Origin: Roridomyces roridus
Taxonomy: Eukaryota > Basidiomycota > Agaricomycetes > Agaricales > Mycenaceae
Assembly (NCBI GenBank): GCA_029378245.1
Contig: JARKIF010000007.1
Location: forward strand, 2,046,001-2,110,000
DNA length: 64,000 nucleotides
Direction: 5' to 3'
Both the position numbers and the translations under genes were made by a program. Positions 1 to 11,136 of the stretch are shown here, one piece after another (position 1 is the stretch's first letter; every line of letters begins with the position of its first letter). Under the pieces are notes generated by a model. It was not told where the DNA came from, ran no database searches, and saw only the letters and a program-made list of their open reading frames with translations.

Positions 1-1776
1 AGGAATGTGAGCGGGAGGAATATGACTGTTACGAGCATGAGTCGGCGCCTGTCAAGCGATATGAATAAACAGTAAAGGAAGCAGGGGGGAAGGCGAACAT
101 GACTTCGTTCAGCTCGTAGGATGTCATCTACAGGCATGTCAGTCAATATTGGATCAAAATAAGCGCTTTTACTCGCATTGAATGTATAATCAACCAAGTT
201 CTGCCCAATCCCCGCAATCACATCGACTTGGTTCAAAACGTAGTCCATATTGTTGCTCACATCCGCCTGGAGACTTGAAGTTGTAGCTTAACATCCCAAA
301 GAATAATCAAACGCACGTACCAAGTAGATATTCGCCTTGTGGCTCATCCAGCCCTTTGCCTTGCCTTTCACCCCGGTACCATCCTCGCCTCCCCCAACAG
401 CATCCATCTCGGCGATAGCCTCCGCCCGGTCAGCATCATACCGCCTCAACCCATATATGACCGTCTTGATTGGCCCCAGGGTCCGCCGATGGAGAATCAA
501 GTCCGCGCAGAGCACATGCAGATGCAGGACGGTGTCGATATCAGGCTTGGTCATGATCTTCTTTTCGAGGTGCTGGATTTTGGTCTTGTACGCGTCGACG
601 ACTTCGAGCGCTTTGTCTGTTATGAGGCTGAGGAGACTTTGGACTAGCATCGGCGCGTCGGCGGAGGTGCGGAGTGCCGTGTCGAATTGACGGAGGCGGT
701 GTGCGATGGGGGCGGTCGTTTCGAGATTGGGTGTGGAGTGGATTGAGATGACGGTCCCTGCAGAGCTCGAGGTTCATGATGCGTTCCAATGAAGCGTAGA
801 CGGGGAACTCACCATCACGGAGGAGAAAGATGAACATGGGAACTACGTTGACGTTCACCCGCTCGTGGCGCTTCAGAACTCGGAGCGCGGCGTCCTGTGC
901 ACGGCGCTGAGCATCGGCTTTGACGGCAGCGGCATGCATCTTGAAAAATTGAGACACATTGTGGTCCTTGTTTTGGAGGACAGGCAAATCGGACGCATCA
1001 GAGGGCGAATCGGAGGACGAAAGGTCGGCGCTCGAAATTGTCTCGGTGAGATCCGCGTCCGAGTTTTTACCCTGCAGCTCGTGGCAGAGGATACGGAGGA
1101 ATAGATGTTGTGCGTAATAGTCCGCTTTCGACCTCACCCTTGAGTTAGAATGGAAGACGTCTTCCAACGCAAGGGGATGCAAGTCTAGTGAAAATCATTA
1201 TATTGGGGCAAGACAGAAAAGTCAGCTTAACGCACCATATCTCAGCGACACGGCTTTAACCACGTCCCAACTCAACCCCCCAATATTTATCCAGCGAACC
1301 TTGACCCAGGGCTGCCTCGCACTCGTACTCGGGTCATTCATAAACCGTATGAACTCCTCATTATTCTTCATCCGCTGAACATTGCATCCCACCGAAGAGT
1401 AGTCGACCACTTCGACGACACACTCCTCCTGAATCCACCCAAACTCAAGGTCCGCGGTGGCGCGCCGGGGGTCAATGCCTGGTTCGGCACCAGCAGCGCG
1501 TCCATGACGGGCAGTGGCCATAATGTTCGTTCCTCTGTGCAGTGCGATGACTTTGCGTACTGCACGACGGAAGCGGTCTCGAGGCTGGAGAGCAGATACT
1601 GGGGAACGTACACCCGGCGTGGCTCGAGAGCGCGCAGACTCTTTGGTGCGGATCTTCTGCAAATTGACATGGTGGTGGGAAGTCGGGTCTGGAATAGGCG
1701 GCGGAGGATAAGCCTGTTCGAGGTCGGGGGTCAGGGAGCGCCCGTCGGAGTCGCTGAAGCTGTTTTCTCGAGCCAT
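1..1776 (-). CDS. CorA-type magnesium transporter, 3' part outside window
   Basis: Predicted CorA/ALR-type divalent cation (Mg2+) channel of a membrane. Translation starts at the ATG at 1774-1776. Exon 1 holds an acidic, proline-rich N-terminus and the start of the cytoplasmic domain (WVKVRWINIGGLSWDV). A 51-nt intron (1185-1235) joins it to LHPLALEDVFHSNSRVRSKA, the diagnostic CorA segment, giving RYDLHPLALEDVF across the junction. Further introns lie near 759-813, 264-320 and 47-96. Later exons carry LLRDGTVISIHS, the long helical stretch ending in YDADRAEAIAEM, and ADVSNNMDYVLNQVD. The last readable exon is the start of the first transmembrane helix (LMLVTVIFLPLTFL), so the window ends just before the expected GMN signature. 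No frameshift is seen. The family call is firm; the member (plasma membrane or organelle) is not resolved. Confidence 0.9.
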
Positions 1777-2731
1777 GAGGAGCGGGACAGGCGAGGGAGC
1801 CTTGAGGCCAACGCAAGCATGGGAAAGTGCCCTCTATCACCACGACGACTGCCAGTGAGCTTAAGATATCCTTGCAGTGCGTATAATGACTCTGAGATCG
1901 CGGGTTGCCGTATGGAACAGCCATTGACTCATTGTAGTTGGATGATGGGCCTCGAGTTTTTGTCCAGGAACGTCCAGTTTCAAGAAAACGCTCGGTGGAT
2001 TGTCGCTTCGAGCGTCGGGGCAACGTCGGGACTTATAAGTCTTCATGGATGTGGGATGCATCGACACACGGGGCCGAGGTCCACTCGGAAAAGAAAAGAC
2101 CAAAAAGACAGAAAGCTGTGAATGATTGATCCGTTTCCCACGCCGTGCGACGGATCAATCTAGCTTGCTCCCGACCACCATCCGAATTTTCTGCCTTCGC
2201 TCTCGTCCCGCAGTACCGCGACTTGACCGCGACCCGGAAATCGCCTGGATGACTCCGTCCCCAATGCCCACGCAGGGATAGGGTCCTCGGTAGTAGTAGG
2301 AAATAGCAGGTGAGCCATAAGTATCTTCGATATTCTGGCACTACTACGGTAGCATCTTCTTGTCAAGGGGATCCCAGAAGCAATCTATCCCATCTCCTTC
2401 TTTGTTCGGAAAACCCGCTTCTAGGCCAAACTCAACTGCACCCTCTGAAAAAACATATTTGTTTCTGTCATACCGACCGATCAATTCAGCATTTTCTGAT
2501 ACACCGTGGCGCCCCGACGCGCTAATATTGACACTTGGACGTCTAGGGTCCACTAATTGCCGCTAAGCGCCCAGCCAAAACGCTCTCACAGATGGCAAGT
2601 ACATATATTCCAAGTCTTGCTCCTCAATAGATTGGCGCCTAGGAACTGAGGTAACAAAGGGTCAACTGTGTTACAGAGGCCACTGCCTCGCAAGGAAGAT
2701 ATAAACCCCTTTGACGAGAATCTTCTCAACG
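1777..2731. other. Intergenic region between divergent genes
   Basis: No coding region is supported. It separates the divergently transcribed CorA-type gene (minus) and the secreted membrane protein gene (plus), so it should contain both promoters. Open frames here are short and lack family features. Confidence 0.5.
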
Positions 2732-5456
2732 ATGCACCCTCTCTCGGTTCTCACTTTGGTTTCGCTGCTGGGACTCGCAGCCAGCAAGACACTGGTTCCG
2801 CTCAAGTATGCCGATGGGGTCTTGCCACGAAGCAGCTGGAAGCGCGAGCTTTTGCCCAAGAACGTGGTATCTCTGGCCTACGCTCTTCGTAAGTCGCAAA
2901 GAGCCGGACGTCCTTGTATCTGATTCCCCAACAGCAGGGGAGCCCCACCCGAGTTCCTCTTTGACATTCACCGCACACAAGAACATTCCGATCTTGCTCT
3001 TGGAAGACCTGGACGAGATCGTCGAGAGCGTCGTTTGTCATCCGGAGACCTCGGTTGTCCAACTTGTATTTGACTCGCAAGACGCATCCGCCGATACATA
3101 CGCCGCCTGGTCCTCCCTCAACTCGCAATTCATTCTCGTTACGTTACACGCAGGATGCAATCCGGCTGAAGAGCGAGGTGCCTGGATGTGAGTCAACCAT
3201 TGATTCATAGCCGAATTCACGAATAATGCCCTTAGGGTCTCTGCCGTTGATGAGGATTCCTTGCATTCGATTTCGCTCGAAGCACATTCTATCCCGCTTC
3301 GAGAAATTGGGTCTTCGCTCCACGTTTCTCATGTCTCGGGTATGTGTATTTGAAACATCCACCAAACAGTCTCTCTCTGACATACATGGATAGGCAGTGT
3401 TTCCACGAGTTTCATCTCACAATCTACACTTCAACGCAGGTTCGGCATTGACCAGATTTACCCATTCAACGAAACGATCCCCTTCGTTCCGCGGCAACAG
3501 CTCATTCCCATCGACACGACCCAGTTTTCTACTACAGCCAACGCCCTGCTTCCCGACCCAGCGGGTCTCCAAGTGTTCTGCGTCAACTGCGTCTCAATGA
3601 TGGATTTCTCCGTCGGCCTTGAGTTGGATGTTGGCCTTGATGAGCTGAAGCCTGTGGTTAACGAGGCCTGGGTGAATGTAACGGTCAACGACTTTAAGCA
3701 CGATATCAGCCTCGAGATCTCTATGGATGCCGCTCATAGTTGGACTGACGTCTTTGATGTGCTTATGCTTCCTATCGACGACCTCGGTGTCAACGTACGG
3801 TTTCGGTTAGTTCAAACTGCCCGGATTGATCAACTGGTGTAGGTCCCCGTCCTTGGGCCTCTCGGCTTCTTCTGGGGCGGATCTATCAGAACCAACATAA
3901 CGGTGGAAAGTCCGCTCAACTTCACTGTCGGAGCGAGTGCGGATGCGAGTATCTATTAACATGATCATTCCATACATTTATGCCAAGTACAGATACCCAC
4001 TGGAGCAACTGCTACGTTCAACGCGACCGACATTACCGAATCTTCTGCGACAGGCTGGGATGGGGCGTCGTTCGATGTTCACCCGTTCAGACTCAACAGC
4101 GGCTCGTTCTCAATCACAGCGGGTGTCTCTCTTTCTCCGTTCATTGCCGCCACCATCGGCAACAGTCCAGGTAGGATTCGGATTATCCTATGATCAACCG
4201 AGTATAAAACAAAAATACCAGCTCCATCTGTCCGCCTATACTTGAATACCCCTTATCTCAGTGGCACCGCGGCCGTCGCCCTGGATGTGAACCGCGAGTG
4301 CCAGCCTCTGGGACCCGACGACTTTGAGTCCTTTGCCAGTGCACTGACTCTCGGCGCCGGAATCGACATCTCCCTCGAAGGGACCACGTCGGGTTCTCAC
4401 CTGCCCGACGACGACAAAACATTCTTCAGCAAGGGATTCCCCTTTGGCAACCTCCCTACCTTGGACAAGCCCAAGTGCATGGTCTTTGTGGGGGATACTC
4501 CTGCCGACGCAGCTGCCGCGAACGCAGGCCTCGCCGGGCTCATGCCGGCTGCTACGGGGACACTCGTGGCTGCCTCCGCCGCTGTGCCGACGTTCAATAT
4601 CGCAGGGATCGAGGCGTATTATTCAGCACATGGCTCCCTTCCGACGAACGTCAACTACTCGCAGATGATCCTGGCCACGACGGTGCCGGCTGATATCCAA
4701 GGAGCAGTGCAGGGAGCAGCCGCTTCGCAGTCGTGCGTAGTCTGTGTCTCAGCTGTATCGTTCTAGCCTGATACATTTGTAGGGCTGGGAAACACCACCA
4801 CTCCTCCAAGGCCGGCGCGATTGCGGGAGGTGTCATCGGCGGCGTCGCTCTCGTGATCCTCGTTGCTGGTGGTTTATGGTACCTTCTCTTCCGCAGGCGC
4901 AACAACAAGAGGGTCGACCCCGGACCTTGGGACCTCGATGCAAAGCCGACACCTGGAGGAACGATGACCGAGAAGGACGTTCCGCCCTGGCCACAAGACC
5001 CGATTCCGCAATCGGATCGGATCGTCGTCATGCCAGGTTAGCCTCGAGGATAATATTTCGTTCAACGAATGTGGGCGACTGATATCGAACAGAGCTGGGA
5101 CGGAACCATCCCATTTACACACATGCGGAGGAATACCAACCTTGGACAGAGGAGCGCCGACAGAGTTCGGGCCAGGGCTTTCCTCACCCGCAAGTCGTTA
5201 CCATCACCTCTGCCACCGAGGTCCCAGCAGGTCCGCGCCCAGGAGAACCGTTGCATCCTCAGAGACGGGTTCCGGAGGGTGCGTTAACCCCCACTCACGG
5301 TCGCTATTTGATTCTGACTTTTTATATATAGTAGTGGTTCCTCATACCCCAGCTACAGCTCGCGAAGAGGAACTCGAGCAAAAAGTTTCGATGATGGAGG
5401 CCCAAATTGCCTCAATGTCGGCTGCCCTGGCCGAGTCGCAGTCTTCACGTTCTTGA
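2732..5456 (+). CDS. Secreted single-pass membrane protein with coiled-coil tail
   Basis: Multi-exon gene starting at the ATG at 2732 with a clear signal peptide (MHPLSVLTLVSLLGLAAS). Exons then encode a large ectodomain containing LLLEDLDEIVESVVCH, the DFSVGLELDVGLDELKP region and several N-glycosylation sequons (NVTV, NITV, NETI). The ectodomain ends in an Ala/Thr-rich stretch. A glycine-rich transmembrane helix follows (AIAGGVIGGVALVILVAGG, about 4810-4880) with a basic stop-transfer RRRNNKR. The cytoplasmic tail carries proline-rich text and a final short exon with a coiled-coil-like heptad segment (REEELEQKVSMMEAQIASM) ending in a stop at 5454-5456. At least seven introns of about 45-60 nt are needed. 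The layout is that of fungal cell-wall or surface proteins. I do not recognise the ectodomain family and give no function. Confidence 0.75.
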
Positions 5457-5528
5457 ACTCCAAAAATCCGGTGTGAATAGTGAGTGTATGGGAGTAGTCT
5501 CAGTACTATAAGGTCTTGTAAGTGTATG

Positions 5529-6876
5529 CTATGGTATTACTGCCCCGCTCGGATTGTCTTCTACATTGTAAAACGGATATGTGTTGTTGTGAGATACACG
5601 CGCCAGCGGCACCCCATCCAAAAGTACCAACGGCTCCTCCGAGTCGACGTTCAACTCCTCGTTGGACCAGGACCCGCCTGATCCCGGCGAGGGAGCAATC
5701 GTCTCAAGCTGCCCCTCATCACCAGGTCGTTTCCGCTTCCTGGATTTCCGAGCTATTGGTCGGACATTGACCCGGACACCCTGCCGGTGCAGAGACTTGA
5801 AGTTGAGCTAATTCAGAAGGTGATACCTCGACACGAAAACGACGGGGTGCTCACCATGGTGAGGGGCGTGGACACTTTCAATGGCGGCGCGTCTTTGGTG
5901 GGGTATATTTTAAACGGACCCCCGTAACATTCAGCCTGTACCCTGGCCGAACTGGCGCCTATTGGTCTGGAGAATATATCAAAGAAGCGATATCTGTTGT
6001 CCAAATTACTTCAATTCTTCTCAATAGAGGAACTCACCTCAGCACGAAATTCCCCTCTAATTGAACGGCTAGGTCCTGGTGCTGCGTTGGTATGACGCCG
6101 TGTTAGAAGAACGCGATGACGCACGAACATGGAAGGTGAACAGAATACACGTCCGATCTGCCAGTTTGATTTTGTGCGGCTCGACGAATTTGGCCCCAAA
6201 CAGCGCTCTGGTACAGTTGGATGCCTCGGTAACGACGTGCCCGTTGATGATGGCCAAGGCGTCAGGAGTTGCTGCGGGGGAGGGAGAGGAAGTGGAAGCC
6301 GTGGGCGTGGGCGTGGGGTCGATCCTCTGTTCGCAAATTGGGCTCCAGACGCCCTCGGGGACTTCGTAGAGATCGGCCATACACATAAGTCCCGGGATAA
6401 TGACCTCGCTTGGGAAGAATTAAATGAGTTGCCGTAAGAGATTGAATGAAAGACGGCGACAGACTCGTAGTCCTCCATTTCAATCTCACACTCAATGTCC
6501 GTGCCGAGATTGTGGACAACGAAAAGTCGAAGCATGGCGACTGCCACGGTCAGAGCTTGTATAAAAGGAATACAAGATGAAGCTCACCCGGAGGATCGTC
6601 GAGAACCCGTCTATCGACCGCACCGAATCTGCAGGAAAAAATCAGACTGCGAGCCTATTCAAATGAAACAACTTGCCTCCTCCCAAACAATGGTCGTTGA
6701 ATCTCTTGCAACTCTGCACGGATGGTAAGACCAACGAATTGACCACTGGCAAGCTCGATGGGTGGAAAGGGGCGGAGGACTTGCGGCTGGCGTTCATGAG
6801 AGGATTCACTCAATTGGAGTGACGACTCCCCTCGGGACAGACCAGGATCCGGATTCCACCCTGCCAGCGAATGCAT
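5529..6876 (-). CDS. Velvet-domain regulator
   Basis: Velvet factors are fungal DNA-binding regulators that couple development and secondary metabolism and act as homo- or heterodimers in the nucleus. The ATG at 6874-6876 opens MHSLAGWNPDPG, followed by the first velvet block (GQFVGLTIRAELQEIQRPL). A 48-nt intron (6629-6676) with a GC donor (GCAAGT) and AG acceptor joins GRR to FGAVDRRVLDDPP, restoring the velvet core. Next come LRLFVVHNLGTDIE, GLMCMADLYEVPEG, a Pro/Ser/Thr-rich insert, and CTRALFGAKFVEP. Two further introns link FTFH to HQDLAVQLEGNFVLR and then YRFFDIFSRP. The domain closes with QAECYGGPFKIYPTKD, STPLT and LNFKSLHRQGVRVNVR. A basic RKSRKRKR stretch then suggests a nuclear localisation signal, and the stop is at 5529-5531. 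I see no frameshift. It is clearly velvet family; assignment to VeA, VelB, VosA or VelC is open. Confidence 0.88.
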
Positions 6877-7283
6877 TTGTAGCTGGTAGTCTCACCCGGA
6901 CATAGTTATAGTATGAGAGGACGGAATGACGTCCCTTGTCTGCCATAATGCAAGTAGAGCGCGGTAATCCATCTCCGCAATTGGCAGTCTTCGGCCAAGA
7001 GACTGGAACAAAAAAACGTTGCGCATAATCGGACGAATGTTCCTTTACTGGCTGCTTGAAGGATTGTCCCAAGTTTCACCGAGAAGACAAGTTATTACAT
7101 AAAGCGTCCACAATCACGTCCGATATTTCGCGGAGGACTCGCCCGCTGTTTAAAGAATTCTTATTAGACAGTCGCGGAGGAGAGAAGACAGCCGAAAACG
7201 TTTCGACTCAACAATATAATTGAGGGACTATGCGCACCCCGTTAAATGTAGACTAAATATTACACGAGCGCTAACCTCGACCT
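6877..7283. other. Velvet 5' flank, no gene seen
   Basis: Region upstream of the velvet gene. A minus-strand open frame continues to about 7072, but it lacks an ATG-led start in the velvet frame and does not splice in frame to the velvet exon, so I treat it as noncoding. Confidence 0.4.
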
Positions 7284-10200
7284 TCAGGCCGCGGGGGCCC
7301 CGACGACGGGTCGGGGGAAGCCATCTTGGGACCAGTGGATGCAAGGCATCCAATCAACGCCGGGATGTAAGGCACCTTCTTCTGCGAGCTTGCTCGCAAA
7401 TCTAGCGATCTGAGAATCATATTTCATCTCACTCCGGGATTTGTCGGGCCCGGTCAAGCTTGGATCCTTTCTGCGCGCGATAACTTGGGAGGGTCGGTCA
7501 ATATATAATGGGAATGCGATGAGGCGCACACCACCTTTCGCACTGAGAACATAATCCGTCAACTGCCCCCGTTCAAAGACGGGCATTTACCCACAGCGAT
7601 TCTTCGCCCAAGGTGTACTAGAACGGCATAAAATTCACATGATTATCAGTCAAAGAAGGAACGCTTACAATGGGGACTTCGCATTGAAGATTGTTGGGAA
7701 GATCGGAGGCATGGTTAAGCTATAATAGGTCAGACCGCGGTCTAGACTTGCTGGTGGCTGGATTAACAGAGAACTGGTGGTACTGTCTCCGAAGAATGTC
7801 CTATTGGTATTGCTAACAACACGGATGTAGCCAGAAGAGAGGACGCAGTACTCCAGCCGCAAGCTGTGGCAGACGGTGACAGGAGTGGTACCAGTCTCCG
7901 ACCTGGTAACGCGGCGAGGTCAATAACGCGCTTCCTAGACACATCAGGCAGATGTCCTAAAATGGAAATAGTGTGCTTACATAATCGGTCCGATAATGGG
8001 ATACTCTTTCCATTAGCCATCCTCCAGAAGCGGAACGCTCTAGGACGGTGTTGTCCTCGCCTATGGGTGTGGAGCCGTGCTTCACCCTGCAAAGATGAAC
8101 GGCGAAAGCCCTTTCGAATCCCCATGCACAATTTGGTCTGCATCAATAAGGATGACTTCAGGTCCACAGGGCACGTCCATAGGGAACAGTACGTCGAGAA
8201 TCTCGTAGGCCTGAATAACCCGCTGCTTCTCCTTCTCCTTCTGCGCTCGAACCCATGATGACCACTTGTACGTTACGTCAATTATGGGTTTTCACAGATG
8301 GGAATGAATTCATGCGAGGACGTGATCAGACAGAAGGAAGGACATGGGGGGCACACACGAGGAAGGATGACCACGGGAAGTTCTCGATAAACCGGAATTT
8401 GACGGCACTGCTCGTGTTTCTGGACAGTGATCGACAGGAGTCGCTTTCAGCATGGTCAGTCGCTGTGTCGACATGTACAGAATCCCAATTACCTGGTAGA
8501 AAGCCCGAGTACATGTCATGTCCGCTTTAGTAGACACGGGTAGCAGCTCAGAAGGAGTGTCCGTTCCCTCATGTGGGAATGTCGCCTTCACGCTGGCACT
8601 GGATGACGATGATGACGATGAGAGATGATGGAAAACGAAGATACGGGGATCGTACCACATGTCCCAGGAGACCGGAGAGCTTCTTCTCCTCGTCTTGCGC
8701 CTCGTCCTGCTCTTCTTCTGGGCCCAAGAGCACGACACCTGAGTGTCACAGAAATCTCATCTCCCACTTCCCGCCAGTCCACACGCTCCCGATGCTATCC
8801 ATAACGAAGATATCGCGCCCCCGACCCTCGCGGAGCCCAGGTTCAAGGAGGAGCATTCGTCAGCGCATCCCGCGCACCCCCAATACTCCAGCGCAAAGAC
8901 TGCGTCCCCGCTGAATCCTGCGGCAACAGACTACCAAGCTCCGGATCGTACGCACATGCCTAGGGTGTGCATTGGCTCAATGGGCAGGCCATCGAGGACT
9001 GGTCCAGCTCTCTGACCAGATCCACAGTGGCACATAGCCGTGGGCTACAAGGGCATGAGAAGGAGAAGGGAAGAAGCTCGGAGACACTTACGATACCGAT
9101 CGTGAAGAATCATGGTCCATGGGCATTTCGGAGCGTCAAAAATACGACCACCGTCTGACTCAGGGCATGCAGACTGCGCGGTCAAGACCGAAGTGGCCTT
9201 GGAGATGAGACGCGCGGAGGACGCGCTAACCCTGGACGAATGTCAGCACCCACCGCCGCGTTGACGTCGGGGTCCAAGACGTACCCATCAGTTTGCATGA
9301 GCTCCAGCTTGATACTGTGCAGCGCGCTCATGATAGTCTCGACCCTCCTCCTGAGCTCGTAGCTCTCCAGCGTTTTGAAGTCCAGCAAAACAAAGTCCCG
9401 CATTGAATAGGGCCAATGAGCTACACTGTGGATCCGCGTCAGCCTCTGCGCGCGAGTCGGGCATATAATAAGACTCGCCCGTCCGTTAACAGCGAGCGCC
9501 TGATATCCAGGCGTAAGCTGCAGCGCCCTTGCAAACAGCCGACTGCTCTTCACGCACTGATCGCAGCCCTCGGCGCGAAAGGCAGCACGACCCCGAGTCC
9601 CAGGGCTTGGAGAAGGCGGCTGGACGAGGCCTTGGACAGCGGGGTTCGTCCGAGAGGGGGCGGAACGAGCCAAGATCACTGGGGTTGACGGAGCCCTGGT
9701 GGTCTAAGACCGACAGACACATCTTGGAGCATATCACTCGCCTGGAGCGCATTCGCGACAAAGAGTAAGACGCACGATCAAAGTGCTTCCTTAAAAAGCC
9801 CCAGCCCATCCAGAGATCGAAATGCCCAACGACATACACCATGAGAGGGATCTGCTCCGCCTGCGCTAGCCAGCAAAACACATCATCTCAGCACAAGCGC
9901 AGAAATAAGGGCCGAGGGACGTACAAACGAAGACGCTCGAGACGGCACTCCGTGGGCTTGAAGAGCGCCGGGACATCCCCAGACTTTGTCAAGATATACG
10001 GGTTGCGCAGTAAGCTGCTCGCGGGCAAGTCGTGGTAGTACGTCGCGATGCTCTTGCTGCTTGTTCCGGAATGAGGCCACTGTTAGTGATGGATGAGAAA
10101 GAATTGGCATGGGAGGATGCAGGGAACGCACTGCTTCCTGGAAATGCTGCAGCTGTGACGCGACCTCCCCTTGCATCTCCCACGAAAAGAGCTCGACCCG

Positions 10201-10783
10201 AACACTGGACGTACTCGCGTTGCATGCTCCGGGTCGTCAGCGGTGACCAGCATCAAAGTCCGGCTGGGTCTCGGCGGTCTCGAGTCACGACGGGCCTCGG
10301 AGGCCGCACTTCTTCGATAAGCTCCGCAAAAGCTGCGCGGTTCCCTACCTGCTGGGAGGAGCATGGCTAATCATTCGTATCACTTTCAGCTCCTTGCCCT
10401 CGAGTGCAAGCGGAACAGACGCACCTGCCTCAAAAGCCCCTTGGATAGGATAGGACCTTGGTCTCCTCCTCTCATCGCACAATGATAGAACCACCGCGCA
10501 GCTTTTGGCTATTGCTGTCCTCACCCATCGATCGACGAAGGGTGGCACGACAGCAATCCGTAAGCTGCGACTGATAATAGATGCTACAGCGTTCGCGGTA
10601 TTCCGATGAGCTGCGTCGCTTGGAATCCGAGGGCCACGAGCGCGTCTTCAGAGTGGTATCGGTGCGCGGCGAGTATGAGGGGCATGAAGGGGTCCCTGCG
10701 ATGGGTTCGGCGTCGCGTCAGAGGTGACGGAAGTTAATTCCCTTCTCTTGAAGTCAAGAGATACGCCCTGTGTTGCCGAAATG
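7284..10783 (-). pseudogene. Decayed UDP-glucose:glycoprotein glucosyltransferase (UGGT)
   Basis: UGGT is the ER-lumen folding sensor that reglucosylates misfolded N-glycoproteins. Pieces are readable on the minus strand in N-to-C order but in different frames. Near 9840: MVYVVGHFDL. Near 9380-9510: LQLTPGYQALAVNGR and YELRRRVETIMSAL. Near 8350-8500: SSAVKFRFIENF. Near 8130-8250: [13 protein letters not shown] and [13 protein letters not shown], equivalent to the DxD-containing catalytic segment. Near 7690: DLPNNLQCEVPI. Near 7440: KYDSQIARFASKLAEEG, close to the UGGT C-terminus, with a stop at 7284. Frames change repeatedly, stops interrupt, and conserved positions are substituted. About 3.5 kb remains for a protein normally near 1,500 residues, so internal sequence is missing. 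The UGGT identity of the segment above 9900 is weaker. Confidence 0.72.
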
Positions 10784-10793
10784 AGGGAACACG

Positions 10794-10797
<4 letters not shown>
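10784..10797. repeat. LINE target-site duplication, left copy
   Basis: AGGGAACACGTCTT, identical to 19948-19961. It abuts the poly(T) run that is the poly(A) tail of the minus-strand LINE. The last two T are ambiguous with that run, so the duplication is 12-14 bp. Confidence 0.85.

Positions 10798-10827
<30 letters not shown>
10796..10827 (-). repeat. LINE 3' poly(A) tail (32 T on the plus strand)
   Basis: A run of 32 T on the plus strand is the 3' poly(A) tail of the minus-strand LINE, directly joined to the left target-site duplication. Its length and purity suggest a fairly young insertion. Confidence 0.85.
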
Positions 10828-10828
<1 letters not shown>

Positions 10829-11136
10829 AGGAGCGTTAGTAGAGATCGGCAAGAGGGAACGCGGTCGCTTTGCCGTTTCCCGCCCCGTACTCCCAGACTC
10901 GGCCCACAGGCAGCCTTGTCGGGTTTCCGGGCCGACATAGTCGGTCACCTCCTTCCCGCTTAAATGTGGCTCTGGGATTCAAACCAGGCCGAGTAGAATT
11001 ACATTAATATACATCCTCGCGAGGAAATGTTGCTGTACATCCACACCTCTAGTGTGGTATGTGGGACTTCGGCAGCAACAAGCTCAGGCGGCCCGGATGA
11101 TGAAAGTCATCTTCCGTTCCGCCGTCATCGCTTGCT

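Noticed and set aside
6896..7072. Upstream exon for the velvet gene (MADKGRHSVLSYYNYVR)
   Set aside because: Its donor and the nearest acceptor do not join in the velvet frame; the ATG at 6876 is in frame without splicing.
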